DNA of 64,000 bases, taken from Agapetus fuscipes. Taxonomy: Eukaryota > Arthropoda > Insecta > Trichoptera > Glossosomatidae. A model generated the notes under the pieces. The model saw only the letters and a list, made by a program, of their open reading frames with translations. It did no database searches and was not told the origin of the DNA. The DNA lies in assembly GCA_951799405.1 (NCBI GenBank), contig OX637333.1, positions 16,987,960 to 17,051,959 on the forward strand, read 5' to 3'. The translations under genes were made by a program, and so were the position numbers. Below, piece by piece: positions 42,770-53,410 of the stretch; position 1 is the stretch's first letter; the number at the start of each line of letters is the position of its first letter.

Positions 42770-43465
42770 ACTCATAGGTTGGTATGAAGCTGACCTCTGT
42801 ACTGTACTGTATCCTGCCACCGTTTCATTAGGGGTGGCCGGTTCCTCCGCAGATGCGCCTCCACTTTTTGCTGTCATCACCTTTTTCATACATACTCTTC
42901 TCTTATTCTCACTCTGCAGGATCCATTCTTTCGCAATCTCACCTATTTGGTCTAACCATTCTTTCCTCAGCCTTCCCCTTCCGCGCTTTCCTCTGACATT
43001 TCCTTTGTACACTTTCTTCGTTAGTTGTTCATCATCCATTCTTTCAAGATGTCTGAACCATCTCATCGTACTTTTTTGTACTTTCATTCTCATATTCTCT
43101 TTTATATCACACTCGTTCATCACTCAAGCATTACGTACTCTATAACTCAGTGTCTTTCCAGCCATTGCTCTCAGGTAAGCCATTTCAACCGTACTTACAT
43201 ACTTTACTCAGCTCACATTCATTAAGCCTCACTTCCACCAACCAATATGCCATTGTGGACCGCCGATCTCATATTCTTCATAAGTTTCCTATTCCTTGTA
43301 ATGCTTCCAATCGTTTCCATTACACTTCTTCCTCTACTAGCGCGTTTTTCCAATTATTTCGTCAATTTCGCATTCAACTCAAACTTGCTTCCCAGATAAT
43401 CAAATTCTTTCACGACCTCCACTCTTTTTTCATTCAGTCATCTCAATTTTCTCGCATTTCTCAGT
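42770..43465 (-). pseudogene. LINE-A reverse transcriptase C-terminus, decayed
   Basis: On the - strand, broken frames carry the LINE-A hallmarks: EFDYLGSKFE-like text at the start, then STMRWFRHLERMDDEQLTKK, GRGRLRKEWLDQIGEIAKEW and RRVCMKKVM. The 42698-43123 frame is the longest remaining piece. The palm is missing. It runs opposite to TAF10. Confidence 0.8.
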
Positions 43466-43469
43466 CCTC

Positions 43470-43605
43470 CCAAAGTGTAAAAAATAATTCACTTTGTTAA
43501 TGTCACCCCTGTTTCAAGGAAGGTTGGCAAGAGTTGCAGGTTTTATGTTCATTTGAGATTTGGTTTTAATTTGTAAGTACAAATTCAGCATTCGTAAGCA
43601 TTTCA
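43470..43605 (+). repeat. R250 repeat, partial
   Basis: Diverged copy from AGTGTAAAAAATAATTCACT to AATTCAGCATTCGTAAGC. Confidence 0.7.
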
Positions 43606-44589
43606 GCTCTTCGGAAGCCATCTTGAATTTTCAAAAAAGTAAAAAAAAAATTATTACGAATTAAAGTGATAAGCTCGTTCTTTCTATCAAATCTAAAATA
43701 AATTTAAATATCTTGCATTTTAATAGGTTTTTGTAATATTTTCGATTTAAAATTTCAGGTCATGTAAACGGTGCTTTATATTTATTTTTTCAAAAAAATT
43801 TTTTTGTAAATTTGTCATAGATAATAGAGATGAAGTCCAGGCCAAAATAATGTCCCCTTTTTTTTGGACTGAAGCGCTGAACCTCGATCCGCGTGCAATT
43901 TGTAATGCTCGGTCTTGGTCTCATTATTTCTCCAGCGCTCGGATGTGTGAAAGGGCGCAAAAATAGATCCGAAAAAATAAAATAAATGTATGAAATCACA
44001 TTTCACATGTAAATTTATGTTTTTAATACGCTAATTAACGTTTTATTTATATTTTGTATGAATTATTGACAGGCGCGTGCTAGAAGAGTGCGTCTACTTT
44101 AAAGATAGTGTTCTACCGTGTGAAAGAAAGGGGCAGCAGCGCCCAGGGCTGTACTCGAAATAATCGAGCCTCTTGAAAAATATTTTCCACTGACTACTAA
44201 AAAATAAAGTGGCACAAAAATGATAATTTTAGGAATTCTTCGACTAATAAATGGAATATATGTACAAAAAAAATGAGGCTTAATACGGTATACTCTTGCA
44301 AAAGTCGCTATGATATTTGACAGTTCAAATTATAACAACTCATATTATACGTAACTTAGCGAGTTTTGAAATAGTACAATAAAATACAGAATAACATTTT
44401 TTTAAATCCAATGCAACGACAGCCATTGCAAAAAAAACTTTTTTTTAAACTAAGAGTAATTTGCAAGTGGATTCCTCGATTATTTCATCTAAATTACTGT
44501 GGTTACAATTTTAAACGAGTCGTATTATTTTTAAAATTAAAATAATAAAATCTTTAATTGATGAGGCATTCACTTTGTAACCTTTCTAT
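43606..44589. other. No gene seen
   Basis: Anonymous intron sequence. Short frames near 43790-44006 lack recognisable content. Confidence 0.5.
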
Positions 44590-44675
44590 ATTCTACAATC
44601 TAAGTTGCAAATGTATATTTACATTAAAAACTCATATCAAATGCATACCCACAAACCAAAACGTGTAGTTCGCGC
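44590..44675 (-). repeat. R250 repeat, split by hAT insertion (part 1)
   Basis: On the + strand it begins ACAATCTAAGTTGCAAATGT and runs to GTTCGCGC, where hAT element 1 is inserted. The copy resumes at 49822, is broken again at 49944 and ends at 50869-50883. Confidence 0.85.
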
Positions 44676-45967
44676 TAGGGCATGGATACCGGTATACCGA
44701 AATACCGGTATACCGACTGTTATTTTCGGTATTTTGAAACCGGTATTTGAGGATAAAATACTGGTATTTCGGTTTTTCGTAAAAATATATCAATTATTAT
44801 TGCAAAGGTGTTTAAAAACTATGCAGAACGCTCGATTTATATGGTTCACAGTGTTGTTCATACTTCAGATGAGTTTTCATATGAGACGAATCACGATTAT
44901 TAGAAAAAATCATCACAATATCAACTATGCAAAATTCTGCATGCTTAAGAGCGCTCTCAAAAATTTTTGATTTCAAAATTCGTGTTCGTTTAGTTAGTAT
45001 ATCTGGCACCGTTGCGCGCTCCGCGCTCTGTTCTCGCGTTCGTTTGTAGTAAATTCCAAGGTACGTATATTAACTTATAATATCTGTGGACTAGAAATTA
45101 TTTTAACCAAAAAAATCATATATATATATATGTCTTAACTTACTTACGAAAATGGTCATTAGTAATAAAAATAACAAAGAACTTCACAGTTGCATTTCCA
45201 TGTGTACAAAAAACTCGGCAGAACGAAAAAAAAATCTTGAATGTTGGTACCATTTCAAATAACGGCTGCGACTAGACCGGAAATAGCTAGAGTTGACAGA
45301 TAACACACGTTATAAATATTGTGATCGCCAAAATTCGTGCCAAAAAACTTTATCACTCATTTCATTAAAACCACTGCAACGTGTGACAGGAGAGAAACGC
45401 AAGTGGTAGCATGTCGATGTTTTAGTTCTTGTTTGCCGTATAGACCATTAAGCTAATTTTACATGAGCAATGTTTGCATGTGTACTGGACCAATGTGTCT
45501 TGAAAACAGGAAATTGATTTCAAAAATATTTCAAACAACTCTCACATTATCGAATTTTACGTTTTTTCTTAGCTCAGATTGTGTAGAATTTGATTCTTAA
45601 GAGATTAAAAAGTCATATTTGACAGAATTGGTGTATCGGGCAAACAAGAACTTGGGGAGCGAAGATGTATCCCATCAGCAAGTAAGTTTCCGCTCCTCTA
45701 TGTAATAACTCATGGGTAGGTATGTCCCACATTTTTTCTACGCCATTTTTAATGCAATGCAGATAGGCTCAACCTTTTCAATTGTTGTATAAATTACATC
45801 ACAAATATTTCATATTTCAAAAGAGGAAAGAGCGGTACTAAAAATGTATTTGATTGGATGGGTAGACTGAGATGTGAATAAAAGATGAAATATTTATTAA
45901 CTTCCTTAGTTTTATTTTATCAAAGAAATAATAGTTTCAAAATTTATATTTTTAGTAATAATAATAT

Positions 45968-46135
45968 CAGGATGATTTATTTTGCGAGCGCAGTTTTGTG
46001 TAAATTACACCTCAAGAGCCCTCAGCGAGCTTGGTCGTCGCTAAAGAAAGCGTCGATTCTCAATCAAGACCAAGTTGCTGTAGAGCTGGATGAACTTTGG
46101 TGACGGGTCTTTGTAATGGTTTGTGTATTTCCAGT
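45968..46135 (-). repeat. SINE-B, partial
   Basis: 3' two-thirds in - orientation; + strand text AGGATGATTTATTTTGCGAG ... AGCCCTCAGCGAGCTTGG. Confidence 0.75.
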
Positions 46136-46459
46136 ATATTAATTCATTAGAACTTTGAAAAACATGTAAATAAAAAAAAACAAGTTTTTAGTTTCTCGTA
46201 AGCGTAACTACAGATGTTATGGATATGTGAAGGTTCCAAGGAATTTTATGAAAAAAGTGGTCAATATAGTGCATACACGCAGAATTTCTTAGTAAATATT
46301 TAGTTTTCACATACTGTAAAATTGCGTTTCCTTTCTCGCAATTTCGCTTTCTTGATGACTAAAATTATTTTTTAGCGTAAAATCCGTAGGAAGTAGAATG
46401 TCGACCGATTATTTCTAAAATAGTAATAGTAAATTTCTAAGTTAAGTATCAAAGTCGTA

Positions 46460-47618
46460 CCCCCGTATTCACGATCAAAACTGATTTAAGTGCCTTACTC
46501 AAGCGCTACACTTACTCAAGGGTCGACATTCTGGAGCGTTTTGTTTCACAAAGAACACTCAAGCAGTAATCAGCGTAGTGCCCAACCCCCAGGAGACGTA
46601 CGGGTTTGTCATTGGCTCTCGAAAAAACCCAGCTCTGTAATTGGTCAGTACCTTCCGACCGATATTCGGCGTACTTCACTCTTATCATTGCCGCCTCTTT
46701 CAAATTTCAATGTCATATCAGCTTTGCATAAAACTTGACAACAAATAAGTACGTATAACGCAATTACTACTTTAAGTAAACCGTAAGTACGAATTTGTTT
46801 GTTTACAATTTCTATTAGTTTTTAAAAATACATTTATGTAATATCCAATGTAAAGTGTTTTGATCGATTTCAGCGCCAAAAAGATGTTGTTTTCTCCAGC
46901 GGAAAAGGAGCTGCTGGTGGCTCTGATTAAAGAAAAACCTGTAATAGAAGATAAAATAACAGATGGAAGAAATCGTTGGCTTTGCAACCCTCAATGAGCA
47001 ACGGCAAAACTGTATACAGAACGACGCATTTTTTCAATCAAAAACGTCTTCTAAATTCTTCCTCTTCGTAATACGTAAATGGGTCTTTACAGTCTTTGAT
47101 ATATTTTCTTGGGACACTATTTTTGAACAAAACAATGTTATTATTCTCGTTGAAGTCAACTGTATCGAAAGAATTCATTATTTTATGTAAATAATTCACA
47201 ACCAAACAAAAAATGTGCTGATGAAATGCGGCGGAATATTTTGACAGTTCATCTGTCATTGCAGTATGGTCCTAGACCATACCGGAGAACAAACCCAATT
47301 CTGATGGTCAAGCAATGTAAATGAACTCGTCAAAACAATGTTAATACACTTGTAAAAATCATGTTTATAGTAAGAATTCATTTTTTCATGTAAATTCACA
47401 ATCAAACAAAAAATGTGATAACAATGAAATATGACGGAATATTTTGACAGCGCTTAAGCGTTGGTTAATATACGTGTCGACCTTACTTACCTGAGTGCTA
47501 GTTTTTGGAGCGCTTACGCGCTAATTTTACCTTAAGTATTGTTCTTGAAATGAATTTCCCCAATCTAAGCGCTAGTTTGCCCTTAAGTAAGTGCCAGTTT
47601 TGATCGTGAATACGGGGG
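46460..47618 (+). mobile_element. PIF/Harbinger-like non-autonomous element
   Basis: 1159 bp with 24-bp inverted ends beginning CCCCCGTATTCACGATCAAA. The flanking trinucleotides are GTA and TTA, compatible with a degraded 3-bp TWA duplication. Subterminal AAGCGCT/AGCGCTT motifs occur on both sides. It retains a Myb/SANT-like coding fragment, the accessory gene of PIF/Harbinger elements, but no DDE transposase. Confidence 0.75.
46884..47000 (+). pseudogene. Myb/SANT-like DNA-binding fragment
   Basis: From ATG at 46884 the frame reads MLFSPAEKELLVALIKEKPV followed by IEDKITDG, matching the first helix and start of the second helix of the Myb/SANT-like domain (FTxEEKxLLxxLVxxYKPIIExKxTD). It then hits a stop near 47000 before the third helix. 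Preceded by GATTTCAG, a possible splice acceptor. Confidence 0.7.
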
Positions 47619-47619
47619 T

Positions 47620-47817
47620 TAATCTAAATTAAAGTTGCAAAGATATATATCATTTCAGATTCATATTAAATGCATTCCCACAAGCACACACATAGAAGTT
47701 GAACATAAGCCCTGCAACTTTTGCCGACCTTCCCAGAAACAGGGGTGACATTAGCAAAGTGAACCATTTTTGTACAGTATGGGTGGTCAGCTTTATACCA
47801 ACCTATAAGTCAAGGAA
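47620..47817 (-). repeat. R250 repeat, internally deleted
   Basis: Begins immediately after the Harbinger-like right end; central block around the GCGCGAA motif is missing; ends CCTATAAGTCAAGGAA. Confidence 0.8.
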
Positions 47818-48884
47818 TGTCTTATTAACAAATTGTTGATTGCAAAAAATAATATTTATTTAAAACGTAACATGGAAAATATTCACTGTGAAAATGTTGC
47901 GTATCACTTGCTGACGTAATTCAAAGTAGTAGAGAGTGTTTTTTGTAGCTAAAAGCCAGCGCGGTATAGGTCCGCTTTCGGCGAGCTCCTGAGAGCGAAT
48001 GGAAGATAATAGGAAAAACATGAAATATAAAGCCATTTGTAAAATTATAAAATAAATAGATCTTATGAAAAATAAAATTTGAAAAAAATTACAAGTAAAC
48101 TTAAGATTCTATTTTTTAATATTTGAAAATTATTGGTCACAAAAAACGATTTTTTGAGATTTTATTTGGAGATACAATACACACTTTTTTTAAAGTTTTT
48201 GCTTCTAGATTTTTTGTTTTATTCCAGTTTTCTTAATCTGAATCACATTTTAAATCACACCACGAACTAAAACAGAATATAAAGTATATTTGTAATTTTT
48301 TTTTAGATTTCAAAATACCACCAATTTACAGAAAAACTGGTTCAAAAATTGTATGTTTTCCACTTACCGCAAGAAGGTGTTGGTAATTTTTATTTTTTCA
48401 AGTAATAAAAGCGTTTATACACATATATTATTTGATGCATATTGCAAATGAAATGTTTAACTAACACTTGAAGTTATCAAAATTTTATATTTGTCCATAT
48501 TTATTGAAAAAAAACCACGTCAAAAACTGTGTTTTCGAGAAATTTCCTAGCACCCTCTTAATAGTATCTAGTTGGTATTTAATGATATCGCTTTCAGTTA
48601 TTCGTCTAATGTTTTACTTCTACAAATAAACTGCTACCGGCACTCGCGCACGCTCGGACACAACACAAGACGATACGTAAGTACGTAAGCGCTATATCAT
48701 ACATCTTTCTCTCTCTCTCATACATTGGATTAGTATTAAACCTCTCGCTCGGTTCTTTTTGGGCATCCGGGCACTATGGTCTACGCTCCACCCCTCCCTC
48801 AATCTATGACCACAAATCAAAACAGATCCCAGGTTGGCCAGATCGGAGAGGAAGAAGAAGATAATATTCAAACATTGATTTGAG
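47818..48884. other. hAT element 1 interior, no frame seen
   Basis: AT-rich interior sequence. A short (CT)n patch lies near 48708-48720. Confidence 0.5.
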
Positions 48885-49125
48885 TGGTACGAGGCTGACC
48901 ACCCGTACTGTAAAAATCGGTTCACTTTTGCCAATGCCACCCCGGTTCAGGGAACGGCGGCAGGAGTTGCAAGGTTTATGTCCATTTGAGGTTTTCTTTT
49001 TTTGTATGCACACATGCAGAATGTGTAGGTGCGAACCTACATGTGCCTGTCTGTAGGCATGCATTTCATATGAGCCTTAAATGCTTACATATCCTTGCAG
49101 CTTAGATTATAGATTATAGATAGAT
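48885..49125 (+). repeat. R250 repeat, full length, diverged
   Basis: From GAGTGGTACGAGGCTGACCA to the TTTGCAGCTTAGATTATAGA type tail (here CCTTGCAGCTTAGATTATAG). Inserted directly before the transposase remnant. Confidence 0.8.
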
Positions 49126-49129
49126 TCGT

Positions 49130-49349
49130 ATTGAAATGACATTGTATGAAAATGGAGGTACTAGAGGCAGATTTTTGGACATAGCTTACAAGTACCTCTT
49201 AAGCATTCCACCGACGAGCGTTGAGTCAGAAAGGGCATTTTCAGCTGCAAGTTACATTATGTAACAAAATAAGATCATCTCTAAACGACGCAAGTTTGGA
49301 CGCGTTATGTTTTCTTCGCATGATTTTCCAACAAACGCGATCTGACTGA
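49130..49349 (+). pseudogene. hAT transposase C-terminal dimerisation domain, frameshifted
   Basis: The first frame gives FLDIAYKYLLSIPPTSVESE followed by RAFSAASYIM and a stop. A one-base shift resumes with IRSSLNDASLDALCFLRMIF and a stop at 49347-49349. This is the hATC signature (PPTSVESERAFSAAG ... IRSSL). One frame change and one stop interrupt it. Confidence 0.9.
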
Positions 49350-49821
49350 AAAATAAATTTAAGTTAATTGCGCCTGCGCCTATATTTTTGGTTTATTTAA
49401 GAAAAGGAAACAATTTGATTTTGTTTTAACTTATGTACGCTATATAAGAAATTCTCGTTGCACGATTTCATAAAATTTGAGAGTAAGACTGATTTTAATA
49501 CCAATGTGATTGTGATGTTTGTGCCTTTAAAACAACTTAAATAATTCTTGGATCCAATAACGTATTTTATTTAATATTACCTTAACTATAATAACTCAAT
49601 AAATGGTTTTTACTGAGTTGATCAATAGTTCGAGTGTTTTTGACAAATAGCTTAGAAAACTGCTTCAATGACTTACTTATCGTTTTTGGCGTCATTTAAC
49701 CAGTAATTAGCAGTATTTAATAAAATACCGAAAAAATACCGATATTTCGGTATACCGGTATTGGAAATTTCAATATCGGTATCAATACCGGTATGAAAAT
49801 TATTCCGGTATTCCATGCCCT

Positions 49822-49943
49822 AGTTCGCGCTTACAAATGCTGAATGCTTATAAATAAAATCGTAGCCTTAAATGAAACAGGGGTGACATTGGCAAAGTGA
49901 ACCATTTTTTACAGTATGGGTGGTCAGCCTCATACCCTATAAG
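49822..49943 (-). repeat. R250 repeat, part 2, broken by hAT element 3
   Basis: Continues part 1 (44590-44675) from the hAT 1 target site to CCTATAAG, where hAT element 3 is inserted; the last bases are 50869-50883. Confidence 0.85.
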
Positions 49944-50868
49944 TAGGGACTGGAAAAAAGTGGTGTTATTTTTTGCGAAATTCGCGTTATTTTTTTGGGA
50001 AATTCGCGTTATTTTTGATCAAAAACAGGGAAATTCGCGTTATTTATTAACAACAATATGTACCTTAAAAAACAATGAATAAACAACATCTGAATCAATA
50101 CGAGTTACAACTTACAAAAAACCATTGATTGAAAAAGTATTAATATTTGAATGGCACTCCGAAAACCCTGCAATCTCCTTTTAAAATATTAAATTTAGTC
50201 TCTCTAATGAGGGTTATCTAATTTTTTCGAGGGATGTTGGCTTTTATGAAAGCCTTAAGTTGTGCTCTTGGCTAATCCAGCAGCAGCTTAACTCCTTGAT
50301 GTATTTCCTATTTCATTGATGTCACGATTCAAGTCTGTTTGGATGTCCAGGACAGTGCTGCTTATGATTTATTTTTTTAATAAAATATATTTGTGAATAG
50401 GAATGCAATTCACCAACCTACTCTGCCTGGCCAGAAACAGGTATTAATATCATTAATGAAAAATTCATTACGAGTATTGTTCATTTTAATTAATTATTAA
50501 TTTATAATTACCCAATTACATTTGTTGAACCAGGGTCAAATGACCCAGGCGGGGATCGAACCCCGCGTCTAGCGTTCTAGCGTGTTTCAACGTTGAAAGA
50601 TCAGCCCACTTGGCCCCCTCGGCTATAACACCGACCATTTTTTCTGTGCTTTGCACCTTGCAAAGGGTTTTCACAGGAATCTTTTCTTTCCCACAAAATA
50701 GTTGCGTTGCAGAAGCGACACATAACAACTTTTTCGCACAATTTCTACCAAAAGTACGAAAATTCGCGATATTTGCGTAAAACCTCAAATTTCGCGTTAT
50801 TCGCGTAAAAACTTAAAAATTCGCGAATAAATTCGTTTTATCGCGATCGCGAAATTTTCCAGTCCCTA
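49944..50868. mobile_element. hAT-type MITE (element 3)
   Basis: 925 bp with ends TAGGGACTGGAAAA / TTTTCCAGTCCCTA and an exact 8-bp duplication CCTATAAG (49936-49943; 50869-50876). AATTCGCGTTATT-type subterminal repeats lie at both sides. SINE-C is inserted inside. Confidence 0.9.
50380..50640 (-). repeat. SINE-C, tRNA-derived
   Basis: The - strand head at 50640-50540 has A-box-like TAGCCGAGGGGGCCAAGTGG and B-box-like GGTTCGATCCC. The extra arm-like spacing suggests a Ser/Leu-type tRNA ancestor. The body ends in GGTGAATTGCATTCCTATTC and an A-rich tail. The 3' part recurs in the TAF10 3' UTR at about 53053-53160. Confidence 0.75.
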
Positions 50869-50883
50869 CCTATAAGTCACGGA

Positions 50884-51136
50884 AATTTGTTTTTTTAGTA
50901 TTAAAATGAAATCATGTTTTCGAAATTGGTTGTAGGTACATTAATAAATTTGACTCGTCCTGTAACCATATACAACTTATATTTAGATTTTTCATAATTA
51001 AATATTAAAATCTTTTTTGTTTTATTATGTATTCTTACCCTGAATCGGCTCTGGTAACCATTTTTTGCAAGAGCCATGTGTTACCGTTATTCTCGTAAAA
51101 GGTCTGTACATACATGTATGGTTTTTAAGTCTATAT
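50884..51136. other. No gene seen
   Basis: Short anonymous intron segment. Confidence 0.5.
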
Positions 51137-51392
51137 CTATTATCTATAATCTAAGTTGCAAGGATATATTCATTCAAAGCTCTCAGATGTATGCCCACAA
51201 ACAAACACGTGTAGTTCGCGCTTACAAATGCTGATTGTGTACTTACAAATAAAATTCAAACCTCAAATGAACATAAGCCCCACAACTTTTGCCGATCTTC
51301 CCTGAAACAGGGGCGACACTGGCAAAGTGAACCATTTTTTACAGTATGGGTGGTCAGCCTCATACCAACCTATAAGTCAAGGAATGAAAAGT
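51137..51392 (-). repeat. R250 repeat, full length
   Basis: Standard boundaries; closely similar to the copy at 62706-62946. Confidence 0.85.
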
Positions 51393-51599
51393 GATTTAAT
51401 ATTATTGTTCACACCCATAATGAGAAAAAATCACTTTGTGTATGGTGCTTTACATTATCACAAAAATAATATTTCGTAGCATCCATTGGTTTAATCGTGT
51501 GGGCAGAGCGAGACAAATGTATATTTACCTCGCTCATAATGTTTAAAAGAGCTATTAGATGAACAATAAAGCTTTAAACACAAGAGTGCACGGCTGAAG

Positions 51600-52340
51600 A
51601 TGCAAAAAAAAAAATTTTGTGCACTACAAGTTTATACCTATTTGTGATAAATCTTGTACTTTCGTTAATTTACTCTCGTTGAGTTGGGTCCATATTTGTA
51701 TGTTCCTTTTGTAGGAGACACACAGTCTATTTATTAGTATGTCAATGTAGTCAGCACAAAAAGGTTCACTATGTTGCAAGACAAGTTGCAGACAGTGGAA
51801 GATCATCAGACTCTCAGATATCTTGCTCTGTGTCCCTAGGTCTGTGTCTACGCTCACTCAAATAATCTTCATCATCAGAAGTCTCCTGGTCTGACAATGG
51901 AGACTCAGGCTCACACTATTGGAAAATTGAAAACAAACGCTGCCGTTCAGCCCCTTCTGGGTCCATTTACTAATTACCTACAAAAACCACAAATAAAATA
52001 GATCAAACTATATAATTATCAGCAACTTAAATTGTAAACAATAACAAAAAAGAAGTAAAAAATGATAAAAACACGGACAATAAAGAAAATAATAACTACA
52101 AAAAAATGGCGCAAAATTGTTACACCAACTGCGGGGATGGGTCTCACAGACCTTTTTCAACTTTGTGCCCCTGTAACTCTCACTGCGGCTATCGTAGGAC
52201 TAACTTGTTACCTGCAACGCATAGAGTAACTGAACAGCTCCAGCTATTGAGAAGAACGGCAATATCGCACATATAGTAACCGAACTAGAAGCGAAATAAA
52301 ATGTGACGGGTCTCACAGACTCAACCCCAATGACGCCGGG
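51600..52340 (-). mobile_element. piggyBac-like remnant
   Basis: The right edge is TTAA at 52341-52344 followed on the - strand by CCCGGCGTCATTGGGG and two copies of GTCTGTGAGACCC, like piggyBac ends and subterminal repeats. About 370 bp inward, at 51968, a - strand ATG opens MDPEGAERQRLF, a stop, then the acidic text ESPLSDQETSDDED and DTEQDI, typical of piggyBac transposase N-termini. The left end was not located; the 51624-51857 frame is unassigned. Confidence 0.5.
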
Positions 52341-52344
52341 TTAA

Positions 52345-52380
52345 GAGTCCGAAACGTTACCACTAAACTACGGACCTGAC
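52345..52380 (-). repeat. SINE-B-like tRNA head fragment
   Basis: On the - strand GTCCGTAGTTTAGTGGTAAC and GTTTCGGACTC, cut at TTAA by the piggyBac-like element. Confidence 0.5.
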
Positions 52381-52642
52381 GGTTTATGTAAATTATTTTT
52401 CTGTTGCTAGTTTATGACCATTCTATGAGCTCCACATTTTTACTAGCAATTTGTATTAAACACTATCTATGCTTAATATATCAATGACAAGAACAGTTGA
52501 AACACATCTGCGGAGATACTGGGCACCCCTTAGTGGAATGTCGGCTGGATGCTAGTACAAGGACAAGTACAAATGGCTTCACAACACTGACTTATTTTTA
52601 ACTTTTTGAAACCTATAATCACTTTTATATGCACTCCACCAG

Positions 52643-52914
52643 GTTTCGAGAGTCAAGATCCAAGATTAATCCGTCTGATTGCCATCGCTGCCCAAAAATT
52701 CATGTCGGATGTGGCCAATGACGCACTGCAGCACTGCAAGACACGCTCCACGTCCTCCTCGTCAGGGGGAGCCAGCGGAAGCGGGGGCGCAGGGGGTGGT
52801 GGCAGGGGCGGCCGGGCAGGCAGGGACAGGCACTATGCCATGAGCATGGAGGACCTGGTGCCAGCCCTGCAGGAGTATGGCATCTCAGCCAGGAAACCGC
52901 ACTACTTTGTTTAG
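52643..52914 (+). CDS. TAF10: TAF10, exon 2 (coding end)
   Basis: Acceptor CTCCACCAG|GTTTCGAG, phase 1. It encodes the remaining histone fold: [32 protein letters not shown], a 30-residue Ser/Gly-rich linker, then the conserved C-terminal helix [20 protein letters not shown] and PHYFV before TAG at 52912-52914. The combined protein is 145 residues, shorter than human TAF10 mainly at the N-terminus. The linker is locally GC-rich and repetitive (GGC/GGG codons) compared with the AT-rich surroundings. Confidence 0.96.
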
Positions 52915-53410
52915 GATCATCGTTAGCTCGCAGGAAAAAAGTGACTGCAAGTATGGGAGATTTCAGAAATTACAATCTACAGTCCAAACCTCTTCTTGCC
53001 TTCTAATTTATCTGCAGCAGTGCGGCCATTCAACCAGGAAATCACACTACATCATTTAGGATTATATTTTTTTTAAATAGATTTGTGAAGCGAAATGCAA
53101 TTCACCAACCCATTTTGCATGGCCAGAAACAGGCATAAATATCATCAATTACTCATAAGTTATTTCGCAGAAAGGAATGATTACAAGTACAGGAGATTTT
53201 AGAAATCACAACCTACAGTCCGAATACCTTCTTGGTCTCTCAAATACTGCGCCTCCAATTCCTCTGCAGGAGTACGGCATTTCAGCTAGGATATCACACT
53301 ACTTCATTTAGGAATATTAACATCTCGCAGAAAGCAAAGGTTGCAAGTACAAAAGTTTTCAGAATTGTCTCTCTCTCTAATGGCATCTTCTTCTTCAATA
53401 GCGCTCCAGC
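52867..53410 (+). repeat. Tandem repeats of the TAF10 C-terminal codons
   Basis: Three units start with CTGCAG at 52867, 53012 and 53264. Each reads 16 codons ending [33 protein letters not shown] and [15 protein letters not shown]. Each is followed by similar non-coding text (CTCGCAG, GCAAGTA, GATTTCAG or GTTTTCAG). Spacing is 145 bp, then 252 bp because a SINE-C tail of about 107 bp sits in unit 2. A fainter trace of the non-coding part is near 53687-53735. Confidence 0.85.
53053..53160 (-). repeat. SINE-C 3' fragment in the TAF10 3' UTR
   Basis: Shares AATGCAATTCACCAACC and TGGCCAGAAACAGGYATAAATATC-like text with 50382-50470, in the same orientation, with an A-rich 3' tail. 5' truncated. 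Confidence 0.75.

Larger units (their letters stand above)
44676..49821 (+). mobile_element. hAT element 1 (5.1 kb, decayed)
   Basis: Inverted ends starting TAGGGCATGGATACCGGTAT (right end TAGGGCATGGAATACCGG) and an exact 8-bp duplication GTTCGCGC (44668-44675; 49822-49829). Subterminal ATACCGGTAT palindromes are dense at both ends. It contains a transposase remnant at its right side (49130-49349) and has itself received SINE-B, Harbinger-like and R250 insertions. Orientation is taken from the transposase remnant. Confidence 0.92.
41590..52642 (+). other. TAF10 intron, about 11.05 kb
   Basis: GT at 41590-41591 and AG at 52641-52642 (CTCCACCAG). Phase 1. It is filled with repeats in both orientations: SINE-B, R250, LINE-A, two hAT elements, a Harbinger-like element and a piggyBac remnant. 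No other host coding sequence was recognised. Confidence 0.9.

Noticed and set aside
50540..50640. tRNA-Ser or tRNA-Leu gene
   Set aside because: Same reasoning: a SINE-C head with a body and A-rich tail, inside a hAT MITE.
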